From Aeromonas encheleia (GTDB taxonomy: Bacteria; Pseudomonadota; Gammaproteobacteria; Enterobacterales; Aeromonadaceae), in assembly GCF_900637545.1 (NCBI RefSeq), contig NZ_LR134376.1, forward strand, positions 401,501-465,500: a stretch of 64,000 bases of DNA, in the 5' to 3' direction. The notes beneath the pieces are model-generated. The model saw only the letters and a program-made list of their open reading frames with translations. It did no database searches and was not told where the DNA came from. The position numbers were made by a program, and so were the translations under genes. Of the stretch, positions 1 through 8,939 are shown one piece after another (the stretch's first letter is position 1; each line of letters starts with the position of its first letter).

Positions 1-81
1 GCGGTGCTTGCCGTTCTTGGGCTCGAGCGCCGGTGCGGCAGGGGCCGCGGCGTTCGGCTGGACTTCTTGCTGATCAGTCAT
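1..81 (-). CDS. hemX: HemX, N-terminal fragment (cut by window edge)
   Basis: Only the first 27 codons are in the window, beginning MTDQQEVQPN and followed by an Ala/Pro-rich stretch, as in the N-terminal cytoplasmic tail of HemX proteins (annotated as uroporphyrinogen-III C-methyltransferase-like, single-pass membrane proteins). Its ATG overlaps the hemD stop in an ATGA, the usual hemC-hemD-hemX arrangement. The assignment rests mainly on position and the low-complexity start. The transmembrane and coiled-coil parts lie outside the window. Confidence 0.75.
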   Translation of the reverse strand, partial: MTDQQEVQPNAAAPAAPALEPKNGKHR

Positions 82-812
82 TCCATCTTCCTCAGTTCCA
101 GGGCGGCCGTCAGGGCCTGGTTGGATGCACCTTGGGCAATCACGATACGGGTAAAACCAGCCGCCTCGGCCTGTTCGGCTACGCGGGGGCTGGGCACCAC
201 CAACAGGCGGTCATGAAGCCAGGGCTGCTGCTGGCTTGGCACCAGTTCCAGCAGCCGTTGCAGCAGTTCACCACTGGTGATGAGCAGGCTGTCGAGCCCG
301 GCCGTCTGCCAGTGGCGAGTCAATTCGTTTCCGTCGAGCTCGGGGTAATGGCGCTCGTAGGTGGCACAATAGTGCACCAGTGCGCCGCGTGAGGCCAGCT
401 CCCGGGCGATGAGATCCCGGCCACCGTTGCCGCGCAGGATCAGCACCCGTTTGCCGGTCATCGCTTGCAGGGCCGGCAGCAGCAGCAGTCCCTCACTGCG
501 AGGATCCTGCGGACTCTGCGCCTTGACCCCCACCTCGGCGAAGGCGTCGGCGCTGGCCTGACCGACCGCAAAGTACTCAATATGTGGCCAGGTCAGACCA
601 GTTTGCAACAGAAAATGATGAGCAAAATGAATTGCATGGGCGCTGACGGCGATGATGATGTCCGCCGTCGGTAGTAAGGCGGGCAGGCGGGACAGCTCGT
701 CGCCCGGCCGGGTCTCCAGCAACGGGCAACAGAGCGGGCTGTGGCCGTGCCGGCGCAGCAACTGCACCAGCTCGTCGGCCTGCCTGGCAGGGCGCACCAC
801 CAGCGGGATCAT
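78..812 (-). CDS. hemD: Uroporphyrinogen-III synthase
   Basis: 244 residues, the usual size for HemD. The enzyme closes and inverts ring D of hydroxymethylbilane to give uroporphyrinogen III in the cytoplasm. The N terminus MIPLVVRPARQADELVQLL fits the family start (a short beta strand, then VTRP/VRP). Later segments IIAVSAHAIHFA, FAVGQASADAF and LLITSGELLQRLLEL match the two lobes of the fold. It lies between hemC and hemX. I chose ATG 812 because it gives the family N terminus. A longer frame extends upstream into hemC but has no family similarity. The region between hemC and this start holds a 14-codon frame described separately. Confidence 0.93.
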   Translation of the reverse strand: MIPLVVRPARQADELVQLLRRHGHSPLCCPLLETRPGDELSRLPALLPTADIIIAVSAHAIHFAHHFLLQTGLTWPHIEYFAVGQASADAFAEVGVKAQSPQDPRSEGLLLLPALQAMTGKRVLILRGNGGRDLIARELASRGALVHYCATYERHYPELDGNELTRHWQTAGLDSLLITSGELLQRLLELVPSQQQPWLHDRLLVVPSPRVAEQAEAAGFTRIVIAQGASNQALTAALELRKME

Positions 813-856
813 CAGGCCGCGCCCAACGGTTGTGGCCTGACCCGGCCCGCGCTCAT
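812..856 (-). other. 14-codon ORF bridging hemC stop and hemD start
   Basis: The ATG (856-854) lies on the hemC stop (ATGA) and the TGA (814-812) shares a base with the hemD ATG (TGATG). The peptide is [14 protein letters not shown]. Its first residues loosely resemble the HemD start (MIPLVVRP), so it may be a decayed duplicate of the hemD 5' end, but nucleotide similarity is weak. In related bacteria hemC and hemD usually overlap directly. It could serve translational coupling or be chance. Confidence 0.3.
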
Positions 857-1782
857 GGGCGGTAGACCTCGGCCAGGATGGCGTCGGCACCGGCGGCCAG
901 CAGGCGCTGGGCCAGGGCGTCGCCGAGCGCCTCGCCATCGGCAAGGGGGCCGCGGATCTCGTCCCGGATCACCCGACGGCCATCCGGGCTGCCCACCAGG
1001 CCGCGCAACCAGACTTCATCACCCTGTACCAGGGCATAGGCACCGATGGGGACCTGACAGCCCCCTTGCAGGGCACGATTCATGGCGCGCTCGGTCAGCA
1101 CCCGGATCCGGGTCTCGGCATGCTCCAGCGGGGCCAGCAGGGCGTGCAGCTCGTGATCGTCCTGGCGGCACTCGATGCCGACCGCACCCTGACCGTTGGC
1201 GGGCAGGCTCTGCTCCGGCTCGATGAAGGCGGTGATGCGGTCTGCCATCTCCAGCCGTATCAGGCCGGCGGCGGCGAGTATGATGGCGTCATATTCACCG
1301 GCATCCAGCTTGGCGAGGCGGGTGTTGACGTTGCCGCGCAGGTCGCGGATCACCAGATCCGGGCGGGCAGCCCGCAGCTGGCACTGACGGCGCAGGCTGG
1401 AGGTGCCGACCACGGCGCCCTGCGGCAGCGCGTCGAGCTGCTTGAAGCGGTTGGAGACGAAGGCATCGCGCGGATCTTCCCGCTCGCAGATGGTGTGCAG
1501 GCCGAGCCCTTCCGGGAACTCCACCGGCACGTCTTTCATGGAGTGGACCGCGATGTCGGCACGCCCCTCCAGCATGGCAGTCTCCAGCTCCTTGACGAAC
1601 AGCCCCTTGCCGCCGACCTTGGCGAGGGGGGTATCCAGGATCTTGTCACCCTGGGTGCTCATGGGCACCAGTTCGACCTGCAGATCGGGATAGAGGGCTT
1701 CCAGCCGATCTTTCACAAAGTTGGCCTGCCACAGGGCCAGTGGGCTCTTGCGAGTGGCAATTCTCAGGGTTCGGGCTGCCAT
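853..1782 (-). CDS. hemC: Porphobilinogen deaminase (hydroxymethylbilane synthase)
   Basis: 309 residues, close to E. coli HemC. It polymerises four porphobilinogen units into hydroxymethylbilane using a covalently bound dipyrromethane cofactor. The start [19 protein letters not shown] is the hallmark N terminus. The cofactor-binding cysteine is in the segment [16 protein letters not shown] near residue 240, and the substrate loop [12 protein letters not shown] is present. Another ATG at 1800 would add six residues (MKQLID). Neither start has a strong Shine-Dalgarno, so the start is uncertain by a few codons. It is transcribed away from cyaA; the shared intergenic region carries Fur-like and CRP-like sites. 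Confidence 0.95.
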   Translation of the reverse strand: MAARTLRIATRKSPLALWQANFVKDRLEALYPDLQVELVPMSTQGDKILDTPLAKVGGKGLFVKELETAMLEGRADIAVHSMKDVPVEFPEGLGLHTICEREDPRDAFVSNRFKQLDALPQGAVVGTSSLRRQCQLRAARPDLVIRDLRGNVNTRLAKLDAGEYDAIILAAAGLIRLEMADRITAFIEPEQSLPANGQGAVGIECRQDDHELHALLAPLEHAETRIRVLTERAMNRALQGGCQVPIGAYALVQGDEVWLRGLVGSPDGRRVIRDEIRGPLADGEALGDALAQRLLAAGADAILAEVYRP

Positions 1783-1888
1783 ATCAATCAGTTGTTTCAT
1801 CTTTAGAAGGAAAACGATCTTACCACCCTTTGCAGGGGCTTTCATGGCACAGCCGGCAAAAGCGGGGCCAGGTTCAAAAAAGGTGGCT

Positions 1889-1907
1889 GAAAATGATTTT
1901 CATTAAG
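1889..1907. promoter_or_regulatory. Candidate Fur box upstream of hemC
   Basis: The 19-mer GAAAATGATTTTCATTAAG matches the classical Fur consensus GATAATGATAATCATTATC at 14 of 19 positions. Positions 1888-1902 form a perfect 7-1-7 inverted repeat (TGAAAAT-G-ATTTTCA). It lies about 105 bp upstream of the hemC start in the hemC-cyaA intergenic region, where it could link heme synthesis to iron status. No promoter was mapped. Confidence 0.5.
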
Positions 1908-2031
1908 TCAGGATGATATGTTAACGATATGAAATTATTAACTTTTATTGCTTTCCATTGATACCGTTATGGAGCCCGCCAGAAATAATCCGGTGATTCA
2001 GTGCGGGCTTGTTTACCACGGCAGTTTGCAT

Positions 2032-2047
2032 TGTTAACATGATCACA
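2032..2047. promoter_or_regulatory. Candidate CRP-cAMP site in the cyaA leader
   Basis: TGTTA-ACATGA-TCACA fits TGTGA-N6-TCACA with one mismatch in the left half and a perfect right half. It sits about 60 bp upstream of the TTG start of cyaA. In E. coli, CRP represses cyaA from a site at its main promoter, so a matching feedback loop is plausible here. Confidence 0.6.
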
Positions 2048-2106
2048 CTTTTTTGACGTCTCCCCGTTTTGGTGCGTCATTTGTCTCCCCCATCATAGGT
2101 AGGGCA

Positions 2107-4626
2107 TTGCTGGTAAAACTCGACACGCTGGTGGTGCGCTACGACGAACTCAATCGTCTCAAGACGCAACGGGCGTTGGATCTCATGAGTCGCTATGGGC
2201 AGCAGGTCTTCCAATTGCTGCCGGTCATGCTGCACTTCAATCATCCTCTCTTGCCCGGCTATGTGGCGGGGGATGTGCCTCATGGTATCTGGAGTTTTGT
2301 CGCCAACGAGGCCCAGCAGGCCTTCATCCAGGATCTGTGCCAGAACGCCAACTGTCAGGGCGGCCTCAGCACCCACGACAAGTCGATCCAGGGCCTCTAT
2401 TCCATGGGCAGCACCTCGTCCATCGGCCAGTGCTGCCACTCGGATCTCGACATCTGGGTCTGCCATGTGGCGGGGCTGTCGCAGGAGCGGCTCGCCCTGC
2501 TGGATCTCAAGTGCCAGCAACTCTCCAAGTGGGCCGAGCAGCGCGGGGTCGATCTCAACTTCTTCCTGATCCCGGAAGACAAGTTCCGTCAGCGCAACGA
2601 TGCCCAGATGCAGGGTGAAAGCTGTGGCAGCGCCCAGCACCTGCTGCTGCTCGACGAGTTCTACCGCAGCGCCATGCACATCGCCGGCAAGCGCCTGCTC
2701 TGGTATCTGGTGCCCGCCGAGTATGACGATCACTACGACGAGTATGTGAATGGCCTGTTTGCCCACGGCAAGCTGAGCCAGGATGACTGGCTCGATCTCG
2801 GTGGTTTCGATCGCATTCCGGCCGAGGAGTACTTCGGCTCTGCCCTGTGGCAGCTCTACAAGGGCATCGACTCCCCCTACAAGGCGGTGCTCAAGTCGGT
2901 GCTGATGGAGGCTTACTCCCACGAGTATCCCGATACCCGTTTGCTGTCGGTGACCAGCCGTGACTGGTTCCAGCACAACGAGGGCATGCACTACCGGCTC
3001 GACAACTACTGCCTGATGCTGGACAAGGTGACCAATTACCTCAAGTCCATCGGCGACATGCAGCGCCTGGATCTGGTGCGTCGCTGCTTCTATCTCAAGG
3101 TGTGTGACGGTCTCAGTCACCCGAAGGAGGAGCACTCCCCGAGCTGGCGTCGCGAGCAGATGGCACAGCTGGTGGCCTACTGGGGCTGGAGCCCGGAGCG
3201 GCTGCACCATCTGGATCACCGCCAGGAGTGGAAGGTCGAGGACGTCAAGGTGGCCTACGCCGAGTTGCTGGAAGCCCTGATGCAGAGCTATCGCAACCTG
3301 ATCCAGTTCGCCCGCCGCAACAACATCAGCGAGTCCATCAACCCGGAAGACATCGGCATACTGTCTCGCAAGCTCTATGCCGCGTTCGAGAGCCTGCCGG
3401 GCAAGGTGCAGCGCATCAACCTCAAGATAGCGCCGGATCTGAGTGAGCCGGATCTCAGCCTGGTGCAGGTGCCCCACGGCCGCCTCAACCGCGCCGGCTG
3501 GTATCTCTACAAGCACTCCCTCGAGCCGGCGGACATCATAGGCCGGGCGCCGCTCGAATATAACGGCTACATCAGCAAGCTGATGGCCTGGGCCTACTTC
3601 AACGGCCTGCTGACGCCCGAGTCCCGGGTGCACCTGTTCAATCAGGGCTCGGATCTGCACATCGACAACCTGCACCAGTTCTGTCGCGATCTGTCCGGCA
3701 CCTTCCCGGTCAAGTATCCGCGCGCCACCAACCTGGCCCTGAGCCGCCCCTGCGAGATCCATCAGCTCTCCATCTTCCTCAACCTGGAGACGGATCCCAC
3801 CAGCCACTGGGTGGGGCAGGTGATCGAGTTCGACGCCAACGCCGCCGATGTGTTCTCGTTCGGCCGCAATCAGGAGTGCCTGGTGGGCTCGGTGGATCTG
3901 GTCTATCGCAACTCCTGGAGCGAGATCCGTACCTTGCACTTCCAGGGGGAGGAGGCGGTGGTGGACGCCCTCACCACCATACTCGGCAAGATGCACCAGG
4001 ATGCCGCCGCCCCCGAGATGATCGAGGTGTTCTGCTACAGCCAGCACTTCCGCTCCCTGGTGCGCTCCCGCTTCCAGCTGCTGCTGGCCGAGTGCATCGA
4101 ACTGCGGCTCGCCCGCGACAAGCAGCAACTGGTCAAGACCCTGGCGCTCGGCAAAGAGAAGTACGGCATCTTCTTCGAGCGGCGCGGGGTCTCGGTCAAG
4201 AAGCTGGAAAACGCCATCGACTTCTACCGCCACATCTCCCACAACAAGCTGGATCACCTGCCGCTGCGGCTCGACAAGACCCACAGCCAGCACCTGCCCG
4301 GCATCGTCGATGCCTATGCCAGCGAGGGGCTGGTGCAGTTCTTCTTCGACACCAGAGACGCGGGCACCAACATCTATATCCTGGACGAGGCGAACCGGGT
4401 GGAGATCTACCAGCACTTCGCCGGCAACAAGGATGAGCTGGTGCAGGGGGTGAACCGCTTCTATACCTCGGGCCACGAGCGCTTCAGCAACGCGGGCCAG
4501 TTCAGCAACTTCAACCTGCCCCAGTACTATGAGATCGTGCTGATGGGAGACGCGCTGGAGGTGATCCCCTACCGCAGCCAGAGCCCGCAGCGGGACAATC
4601 CGGGCCCTGCCCGCGAGGTGGGTTGA
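2107..4626 (+). CDS. cyaA: Class I adenylate cyclase
   Basis: 839 residues against 848 in E. coli, alignable over the whole length. It makes cAMP from ATP in the cytoplasm. The N-terminal catalytic domain carries MGSTSSIGQ followed by SDLDIWVC (about residues 100-120), the nucleotidyltransferase GS and DxD motif. The C-terminal half is the family regulatory domain, which in enterics responds to PTS enzyme IIA-Glc. I chose TTG at 2107 because AGGTAGGG (2097-2104) lies immediately upstream and the resulting start ([16 protein letters not shown]) aligns with the E. coli N terminus, whose cyaA also uses a weak TTG start. An in-frame TTG at 2053 lacks such a site. Divergent from hemC, as in other gammaproteobacteria. 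Confidence 0.96.
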   Translation: MLVKLDTLVVRYDELNRLKTQRALDLMSRYGQQVFQLLPVMLHFNHPLLPGYVAGDVPHGIWSFVANEAQQAFIQDLCQNANCQGGLSTHDKSIQGLYSMGSTSSIGQCCHSDLDIWVCHVAGLSQERLALLDLKCQQLSKWAEQRGVDLNFFLIPEDKFRQRNDAQMQGESCGSAQHLLLLDEFYRSAMHIAGKRLLWYLVPAEYDDHYDEYVNGLFAHGKLSQDDWLDLGGFDRIPAEEYFGSALWQLYKGIDSPYKAVLKSVLMEAYSHEYPDTRLLSVTSRDWFQHNEGMHYRLDNYCLMLDKVTNYLKSIGDMQRLDLVRRCFYLKVCDGLSHPKEEHSPSWRREQMAQLVAYWGWSPERLHHLDHRQEWKVEDVKVAYAELLEALMQSYRNLIQFARRNNISESINPEDIGILSRKLYAAFESLPGKVQRINLKIAPDLSEPDLSLVQVPHGRLNRAGWYLYKHSLEPADIIGRAPLEYNGYISKLMAWAYFNGLLTPESRVHLFNQGSDLHIDNLHQFCRDLSGTFPVKYPRATNLALSRPCEIHQLSIFLNLETDPTSHWVGQVIEFDANAADVFSFGRNQECLVGSVDLVYRNSWSEIRTLHFQGEEAVVDALTTILGKMHQDAAAPEMIEVFCYSQHFRSLVRSRFQLLLAECIELRLARDKQQLVKTLALGKEKYGIFFERRGVSVKKLENAIDFYRHISHNKLDHLPLRLDKTHSQHLPGIVDAYASEGLVQFFFDTRDAGTNIYILDEANRVEIYQHFAGNKDELVQGVNRFYTSGHERFSNAGQFSNFNLPQYYEIVLMGDALEVIPYRSQSPQRDNPGPAREVG

Positions 4627-4661
4627 GCGCCCAGTCGCCCAATCCACGCCGCCGAGACGCA

Positions 4662-4695
4662 AACGGCCTGCAGATGCAGGCCGTTGTCTTAATTT
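4662..4695. terminator. Terminator after cyaA
   Basis: An 11-bp perfect inverted repeat (AACGGCCTGCA at 4662-4672 and TGCAGGCCGTT at 4675-4685) is followed by GTCTTAATTT. It lies between convergent cyaA and the esterase gene and may act on both. Confidence 0.75.
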
Positions 4696-4709
4696 GTGGT
4701 CGAGCGGTT

Positions 4710-5381
4710 TCAGGCGTCGAGGCGGGCCAGCAGCCAGCTGCGAATGTCGCCGAGCTGAGGGCGGCAGATCTCGTGGCGCATGGGGTACTCGTGCCACTCG
4801 AGGCTGAGCCCCGCCGCTTCCAGCCGGTTCTTCGCGTCCCAGCCCATGGAGAGCGCCACCACGTCGTCATAGATGCCGTGCATGTAGCAGATGGGCAGGG
4901 CGCGGGCGGCCTCGCTCAGCTCGCCGAGCAGGACATCGGGCGCCGCCAGATAGGTGGACATGCAGAGCAGGCCCGCCAGCGGCGTCGGGGAGCGCAGGGC
5001 GGTGAAGGAGGCGATGACCCCCCCCTGGGAGAAGCCGGCCAGGATGATGCGCTCGGGGGCGAAGCCCTCGGCGATCAGGTCGTTCAGCAACCCCTGGATG
5101 CGGGTGGCCGATTCGCGCACATGGGACTCCACGGCGCGATCCGCCGGGTTGTCGAAGCTCTTGATGTCGTACCAGCCGCGCATCTTGTAGCCCATGTTGA
5201 TGGTGATGGGCCGCTCCGGCGCATCGGGCAGCAGATGGCGGACCGGCAGGCTGGCGGGCAGATCAAGGGCATCGACCAGGGGCGCGAGCCCGGCCCCCGA
5301 ATCCCCCAGCCCGTGCAGCCAGATCACCGCGTGCCGGGCGCCATGAGGATGCAGATCGATCATGGGATGCGGGTCCATCAT
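4710..5381 (-). CDS. Alpha/beta hydrolase, carboxylesterase/acyl-protein thioesterase family
   Basis: 223 residues of the phospholipase/carboxylesterase (LYPLA-like) family. WLHGLGDSG near residue 21 gives the oxyanion loop, and GFSQGG places the nucleophile at Ser118. The DDVV segment and RHEI near the C terminus supply the Asp and His of the triad. Likely a cytoplasmic esterase; the substrate cannot be told from sequence. Its ATG overlaps the cyaY stop (ATGA), so the two are probably translated together. The first 36 nt are an 18-nt imperfect tandem duplication (encoding MMDPHP then MIDLHP), so the true start may be either ATG. Confidence 0.88.
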   Translation of the reverse strand: MMDPHPMIDLHPHGARHAVIWLHGLGDSGAGLAPLVDALDLPASLPVRHLLPDAPERPITINMGYKMRGWYDIKSFDNPADRAVESHVRESATRIQGLLNDLIAEGFAPERIILAGFSQGGVIASFTALRSPTPLAGLLCMSTYLAAPDVLLGELSEAARALPICYMHGIYDDVVALSMGWDAKNRLEAAGLSLEWHEYPMRHEICRPQLGDIRSWLLARLDA

Positions 5382-5692
5382 GGGAACTGTACGGGCTCGC
5401 CCGCCTGGGTGGTGCAGGCCCGGGTCAGCAGGGCTTTCAGCTCGTCGCCGAAGCGGTTGTCGATCCAGTTGTCGCCGTGCAGCTCGAAGTGGAATCCGTT
5501 CTCGCGGGTGGCGACCCAGATCTGGTGCAGGGGTTCCTGCTTGTTGATGATGACCTTGGTCTTGTTCTCGAAGCTCAGGGTCAAGACCCCGCCGGCGCGT
5601 TCGCAGTCGATATCCGGATAACCCTCGTCGATAACGTCTTCCACATACTGGAAAAAGGCGTCGGTCAGGGCGTGATACTCGTGATCCTTCAT
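5378..5692 (-). CDS. cyaY: Iron donor protein CyaY (bacterial frataxin)
   Basis: 104 residues against 106 in E. coli. CyaY binds iron and modulates Fe-S cluster assembly at IscS in the cytoplasm. The acidic N-terminal helix (ALTDAFFQYVEDVIDEGY, with Asp/Glu along one face) and the sheet segments VLTLSFENKTKVIINKQ and QIWVATRENGFHFEL are diagnostic. Upstream and divergent from lptM-lysA-dapF, the standard gammaproteobacterial context. It overlaps the esterase start by 4 nt. Confidence 0.96.
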   Translation of the reverse strand: MKDHEYHALTDAFFQYVEDVIDEGYPDIDCERAGGVLTLSFENKTKVIINKQEPLHQIWVATRENGFHFELHGDNWIDNRFGDELKALLTRACTTQAGEPVQFP

Positions 5693-5765
5693 CGGTTTAT
5701 CCTGTTGCTTTTAACAATGTGAGTGCGATTATAGAGGGCCAAAAATTTTTTCGCAGCGAACCATT

Positions 5766-5978
5766 ATGATTAGCCAGTTTACCAAGTGCCTGTTTGCCGC
5801 GTCCTTGTCGCTCGGGTTGGCCGCCTGCGGCCTGACGGGGCCACTCTATATGCCGCCAGCCGAGCAACCCGTGTCTACCGAGCAATCCAAGACACCGGCA
5901 CAGCCCAAGACAGAGAGTACACCGCAAGCCGCCTCGCCGGCGACCGCAGAAGCTGCCCCCGAGGCCGCGCCGCAATAA
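5766..5978 (+). CDS. lptM: LPS assembly lipoprotein LptM (YifL)
   Basis: 70 residues. The signal peptide ends in the lipobox LAAC with Cys21 as the lipidation site, followed by GLTGPLYMPP, the conserved mature start of the family. The rest is a disordered Pro/Ala/Glu/Thr tail. In E. coli LptM (formerly YifL) binds the LptD-LptE outer-membrane translocon and promotes its oxidative maturation. The position between cyaY and lysA-dapF supports the call. Confidence 0.9.
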   Translation: MISQFTKCLFAASLSLGLAACGLTGPLYMPPAEQPVSTEQSKTPAQPKTESTPQAASPATAEAAPEAAPQ

Positions 5979-5997
5979 TCTAGGAAGGAACCGCCCC

Positions 5998-7248
5998 TTG
6001 GATCACTTTAACTACGACGCCGACGGCCAGCTTCAGGCCGAACAGCTGCCGCTGCAGCGGCTCGCCGAGCAACATGGCACCCCGCTCTATGTCTACTCCC
6101 GCGCCACCCTGGAGCGTCACTGGCACGCGTTCGATCAGGCGGCCGGCGACATTCCCCACCTGATCTGCTACGCGGTCAAGGCCAACTCCAACCTGGCGCT
6201 GCTCAACCTGCTGGCCCGCCTGGGCTCGGGTTTTGACATCGTCTCCGGCGGCGAGCTGTCCAGGGTGCTGGCGGCGGGGGGTGATCCCGCCAAGGTGGTC
6301 TTCTCCGGCGTGGCCAAGAGCGAGGCCGAGATGCGGCTGGCGCTGGAAAAAGAGATCCTCTGCTTCAACCTGGAGTCGGAAGCCGAGCTGGAGCGCCTGA
6401 ACCGGGTGGCCGGCAGCATGGGCAAGACCGCACGGGTCTCGGTGCGGGTCAATCCGGATATCGATGCCGGCACCCATCCCTACATCTCCACCGGGCTCAA
6501 GCAGAACAAGTTTGGCATCCCCATCGAGCAGGCCCCGGCTATCTACCGCAAGGCGGCGGCCATGGCCCACATCGAGATCAAGGGGGTGGATTGCCATATC
6601 GGCTCCCAGCTCACCGAACTGACTCCCTTCATGGAGGCGGCGGACAAGCTGCTGCGGCTGATCGATGAGCTGGCCGCCGAAGGCATCCAGATCCATCACT
6701 TGGACGTGGGCGGTGGCCTCGGGGTCAACTACGGCGCCGAGCAGCCACCCCATCCCACCGAATATGCGCAGGCGCTCAAGCAGAAGCTGGCGGGCCGGGA
6801 GCTGACCCTGCTGTTCGAACCGGGCCGTGCCATCGTCGCCAACGCCGGCGTGCTGCTGACCCGGGTCGAATACCTCAAGCCGGGGGAGACCCGCAACTTC
6901 GCGCTGATCGACGCCGGCATGAACGATCTGCTGCGCCCCTCCCTCTATGGCGCCTGGATGAACATCATCGAGGTGGATAGCCGCACGTCCCATGAGAAGG
7001 CGGTCTACGATGTGGTGGGACCCGTGTGCGAAACCGGCGACTTCCTCGGCAAGGAGCGCACCCTGGCCATAGCCGAGGGCTCCCTGCTGGCGGTCCGCTC
7101 CGCCGGTGCCTATGGCTTCACCATGTCCTCCAACTACAACACCCGTCCCCGTGCGGCCGAGGTGCTGGTGGACGGTGACAAGGCGTTCCTCATCCGGGAG
7201 CGCGAGCCGCTGGAATCGCTCTGGCAGGGCGAGCACCTGCTGCCCTGA
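5998..7248 (+). CDS. lysA: Diaminopimelate decarboxylase
   Basis: 416 residues, typical for LysA. A PLP enzyme that decarboxylates meso-diaminopimelate to lysine. The Schiff-base lysine is Lys61 in ICYAVKANSN. HIGSQ, the glycine-rich GGGLGVNY (phosphate binding) and PVCETGDF (catalytic cysteine from the partner subunit) are all present. It starts at TTG 5998, directly after an excellent Shine-Dalgarno AGGAAGGAA (5982-5990). Followed by dapF, which supplies its substrate. Confidence 0.96.
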   Translation: MDHFNYDADGQLQAEQLPLQRLAEQHGTPLYVYSRATLERHWHAFDQAAGDIPHLICYAVKANSNLALLNLLARLGSGFDIVSGGELSRVLAAGGDPAKVVFSGVAKSEAEMRLALEKEILCFNLESEAELERLNRVAGSMGKTARVSVRVNPDIDAGTHPYISTGLKQNKFGIPIEQAPAIYRKAAAMAHIEIKGVDCHIGSQLTELTPFMEAADKLLRLIDELAAEGIQIHHLDVGGGLGVNYGAEQPPHPTEYAQALKQKLAGRELTLLFEPGRAIVANAGVLLTRVEYLKPGETRNFALIDAGMNDLLRPSLYGAWMNIIEVDSRTSHEKAVYDVVGPVCETGDFLGKERTLAIAEGSLLAVRSAGAYGFTMSSNYNTRPRAAEVLVDGDKAFLIREREPLESLWQGEHLLP

Positions 7249-7345
7249 GCAAGGCACGGGCACGCGAGACGGTGATGATGTTTGCCGGTCGGGATTCCAA
7301 GCGTTCCTCCATGTGAGAGCGTGATTAACGGTACAGGAACGCAGG

Positions 7346-8176
7346 ATGTTGATAGATTTTTCCAAGATGCATGGCCTGGGCAACGACTTCATGGTGGTGG
7401 ACGGTGTCACCCAGAAGGTGTTCTTCAGCAATGACGTCATCAAGAAGCTGGCGGATCGCCACTTCGGCATCGGCTTCGACCAGCTGCTGCTGGTGGAGCC
7501 GCCCTATGATCCTGAGCTCGACTTTCACTACCGCATCTTCAATGCCGATGGCAGCGAAGTGGAGCAGTGTGGCAACGGGGCGCGCTGTTTCGCCCGCTTC
7601 GTGCGGCTGAAGGGGCTGATCAACCGGGATCGCATCGCGGTCAGCACGGCCCGTGGCCGCATCACCCTGCAGCTGGAGGGGGAGAACCAGGTCACGGTCA
7701 ACATGGGGGTGCCCCAGTTTGAACCGGGCAAGGTACCATTCCGTGCCCAGAAGGCGGAGAAGACCTATCTGCTGCGGGCGCAGGAGCATACGGTGATGTG
7801 CGGGGTCGTCTCCATGGGCAACCCGCACTGCGTCATCGAGGTGCCCTCGGTGGATGACGCGCCCGTGCAGACCCTGGGCGCCATCATGGAGCGGCACGAG
7901 CGTTTTCCCGAGCGGGTCAACGTCGGCTTCATGGAGATGGTCAACGCCACCGAAATCCGCCTGCGGGTGTTTGAGCGCGGGGTGGGGGAAACCCTGGCTT
8001 GCGGCACCGGCGCCTGCGCGGCCGTGGTGATCGGCATCAGCCAGGGCAAGCTCAGGGAGCGGGTCACCGTCAGCCTGCCGGGCGGCAAGCTGACCATCGC
8101 CTGGAAGGGACCTGGCCAGCCGGTCTACATGACCGGGCCGGCCGAGCACGTGTTCGATGGTCAGATAGAGTTATAG
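7346..8176 (+). CDS. dapF: Diaminopimelate epimerase
   Basis: 276 residues, near the E. coli length. It interconverts LL- and meso-diaminopimelate without a cofactor. The two catalytic cysteines are Cys75 in the CGNGARC motif and the cysteine of [12 protein letters not shown] near residue 219. The start [15 protein letters not shown] is the family N terminus. Immediately upstream of DUF484 and xerC as in E. coli. Confidence 0.97.
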   Translation: MLIDFSKMHGLGNDFMVVDGVTQKVFFSNDVIKKLADRHFGIGFDQLLLVEPPYDPELDFHYRIFNADGSEVEQCGNGARCFARFVRLKGLINRDRIAVSTARGRITLQLEGENQVTVNMGVPQFEPGKVPFRAQKAEKTYLLRAQEHTVMCGVVSMGNPHCVIEVPSVDDAPVQTLGAIMERHERFPERVNVGFMEMVNATEIRLRVFERGVGETLACGTGACAAVVIGISQGKLRERVTVSLPGGKLTIAWKGPGQPVYMTGPAEHVFDGQIEL

Positions 8177-8258
8177 GCATCGAGCGGGGGCAACCCCGCC
8201 CTGCCAAGCGGTAATGTCAGGGCCCTGTGCCCTTTTTCTATGATGGACCAACCAATTT

Positions 8259-8939
8259 ATGAGCGAACTCAAACGGCAGGAGACACTGGTGGACGAAGCC
8301 AGCGTGCTGGAGTACCTGGCCCGTTATCCCGAGTTTTTCCAGCGCCACGCGGCCATGCTGGACCGGATCCGTATTCCCCATGAGCGCAAGGGCACCGTCT
8401 CCCTGGTGGAGCGCCAGCTGGATCGACAGCGCGAGCGCATCGATCAGCTGGAGCAGGAGATCACCGAGCTGATGGGGGTCGCCAGCGAGAATGAGCGGAT
8501 CTTCCGGGTCTATGCGGATCTCTATGGCGAGCTCTACGGCTGCCAGACCCTGTTCGAGATGAGCGTGGCCATGGGCAAGGCCTTCGTGCAGCGGCTGCGG
8601 CTGACCGAGTTGCGGCTCTGGCTCAACCCGAAGAAGTTCCAGCTGAGCGGCCCGGAGCAGCGCTTCCTGGCACAGGGCAAGCAGCTCGAGCAACTGCTGG
8701 GTCAGCGCCTGCCCGGATCGGATTACTACTTCGGCCGGCTCAACCAGAGCGAGAAACAGGCGCTGTTTGGCAGCGACGTGCTGGTCAACTCGGTGGCCCT
8801 GATGCGGCTCGGCGATCTCGGCGTGCTGGCCTTCGCCAGCTCGGATCCCAGCCACTTCGCCCCCCACAACGACACCCTGTTGCTGGGTCAGCTGGGTCGC
8901 CTACTGCAACTGCGTCTGCCCGAGCTGGTTCGTGGCTAA
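8259..8939 (+). CDS. DUF484 family protein
   Basis: 226 residues. The N-terminal part ([19 protein letters not shown]) is characteristic of DUF484, followed by a coiled-coil-like stretch ([20 protein letters not shown]) and a GAF-like C-terminal region. Almost always found between dapF and xerC, though its function is unknown. The stop overlaps the xerC GTG start (GTGGCTAA). Confidence 0.88.
   Translation: MSELKRQETLVDEASVLEYLARYPEFFQRHAAMLDRIRIPHERKGTVSLVERQLDRQRERIDQLEQEITELMGVASENERIFRVYADLYGELYGCQTLFEMSVAMGKAFVQRLRLTELRLWLNPKKFQLSGPEQRFLAQGKQLEQLLGQRLPGSDYYFGRLNQSEKQALFGSDVLVNSVALMRLGDLGVLAFASSDPSHFAPHNDTLLLGQLGRLLQLRLPELVRG

Noticed and set aside
2077-4797. 906-codon open frame antisense to cyaA
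   Set aside because: A by-product of GC-rich codon use on the opposite strand; composition is His/Gln/Leu-rich nonsense and cyaA aligns fully to its family.
5980-7470. Long frame antisense to lysA
   Set aside because: Same strand-shadow effect; lysA motifs are complete.
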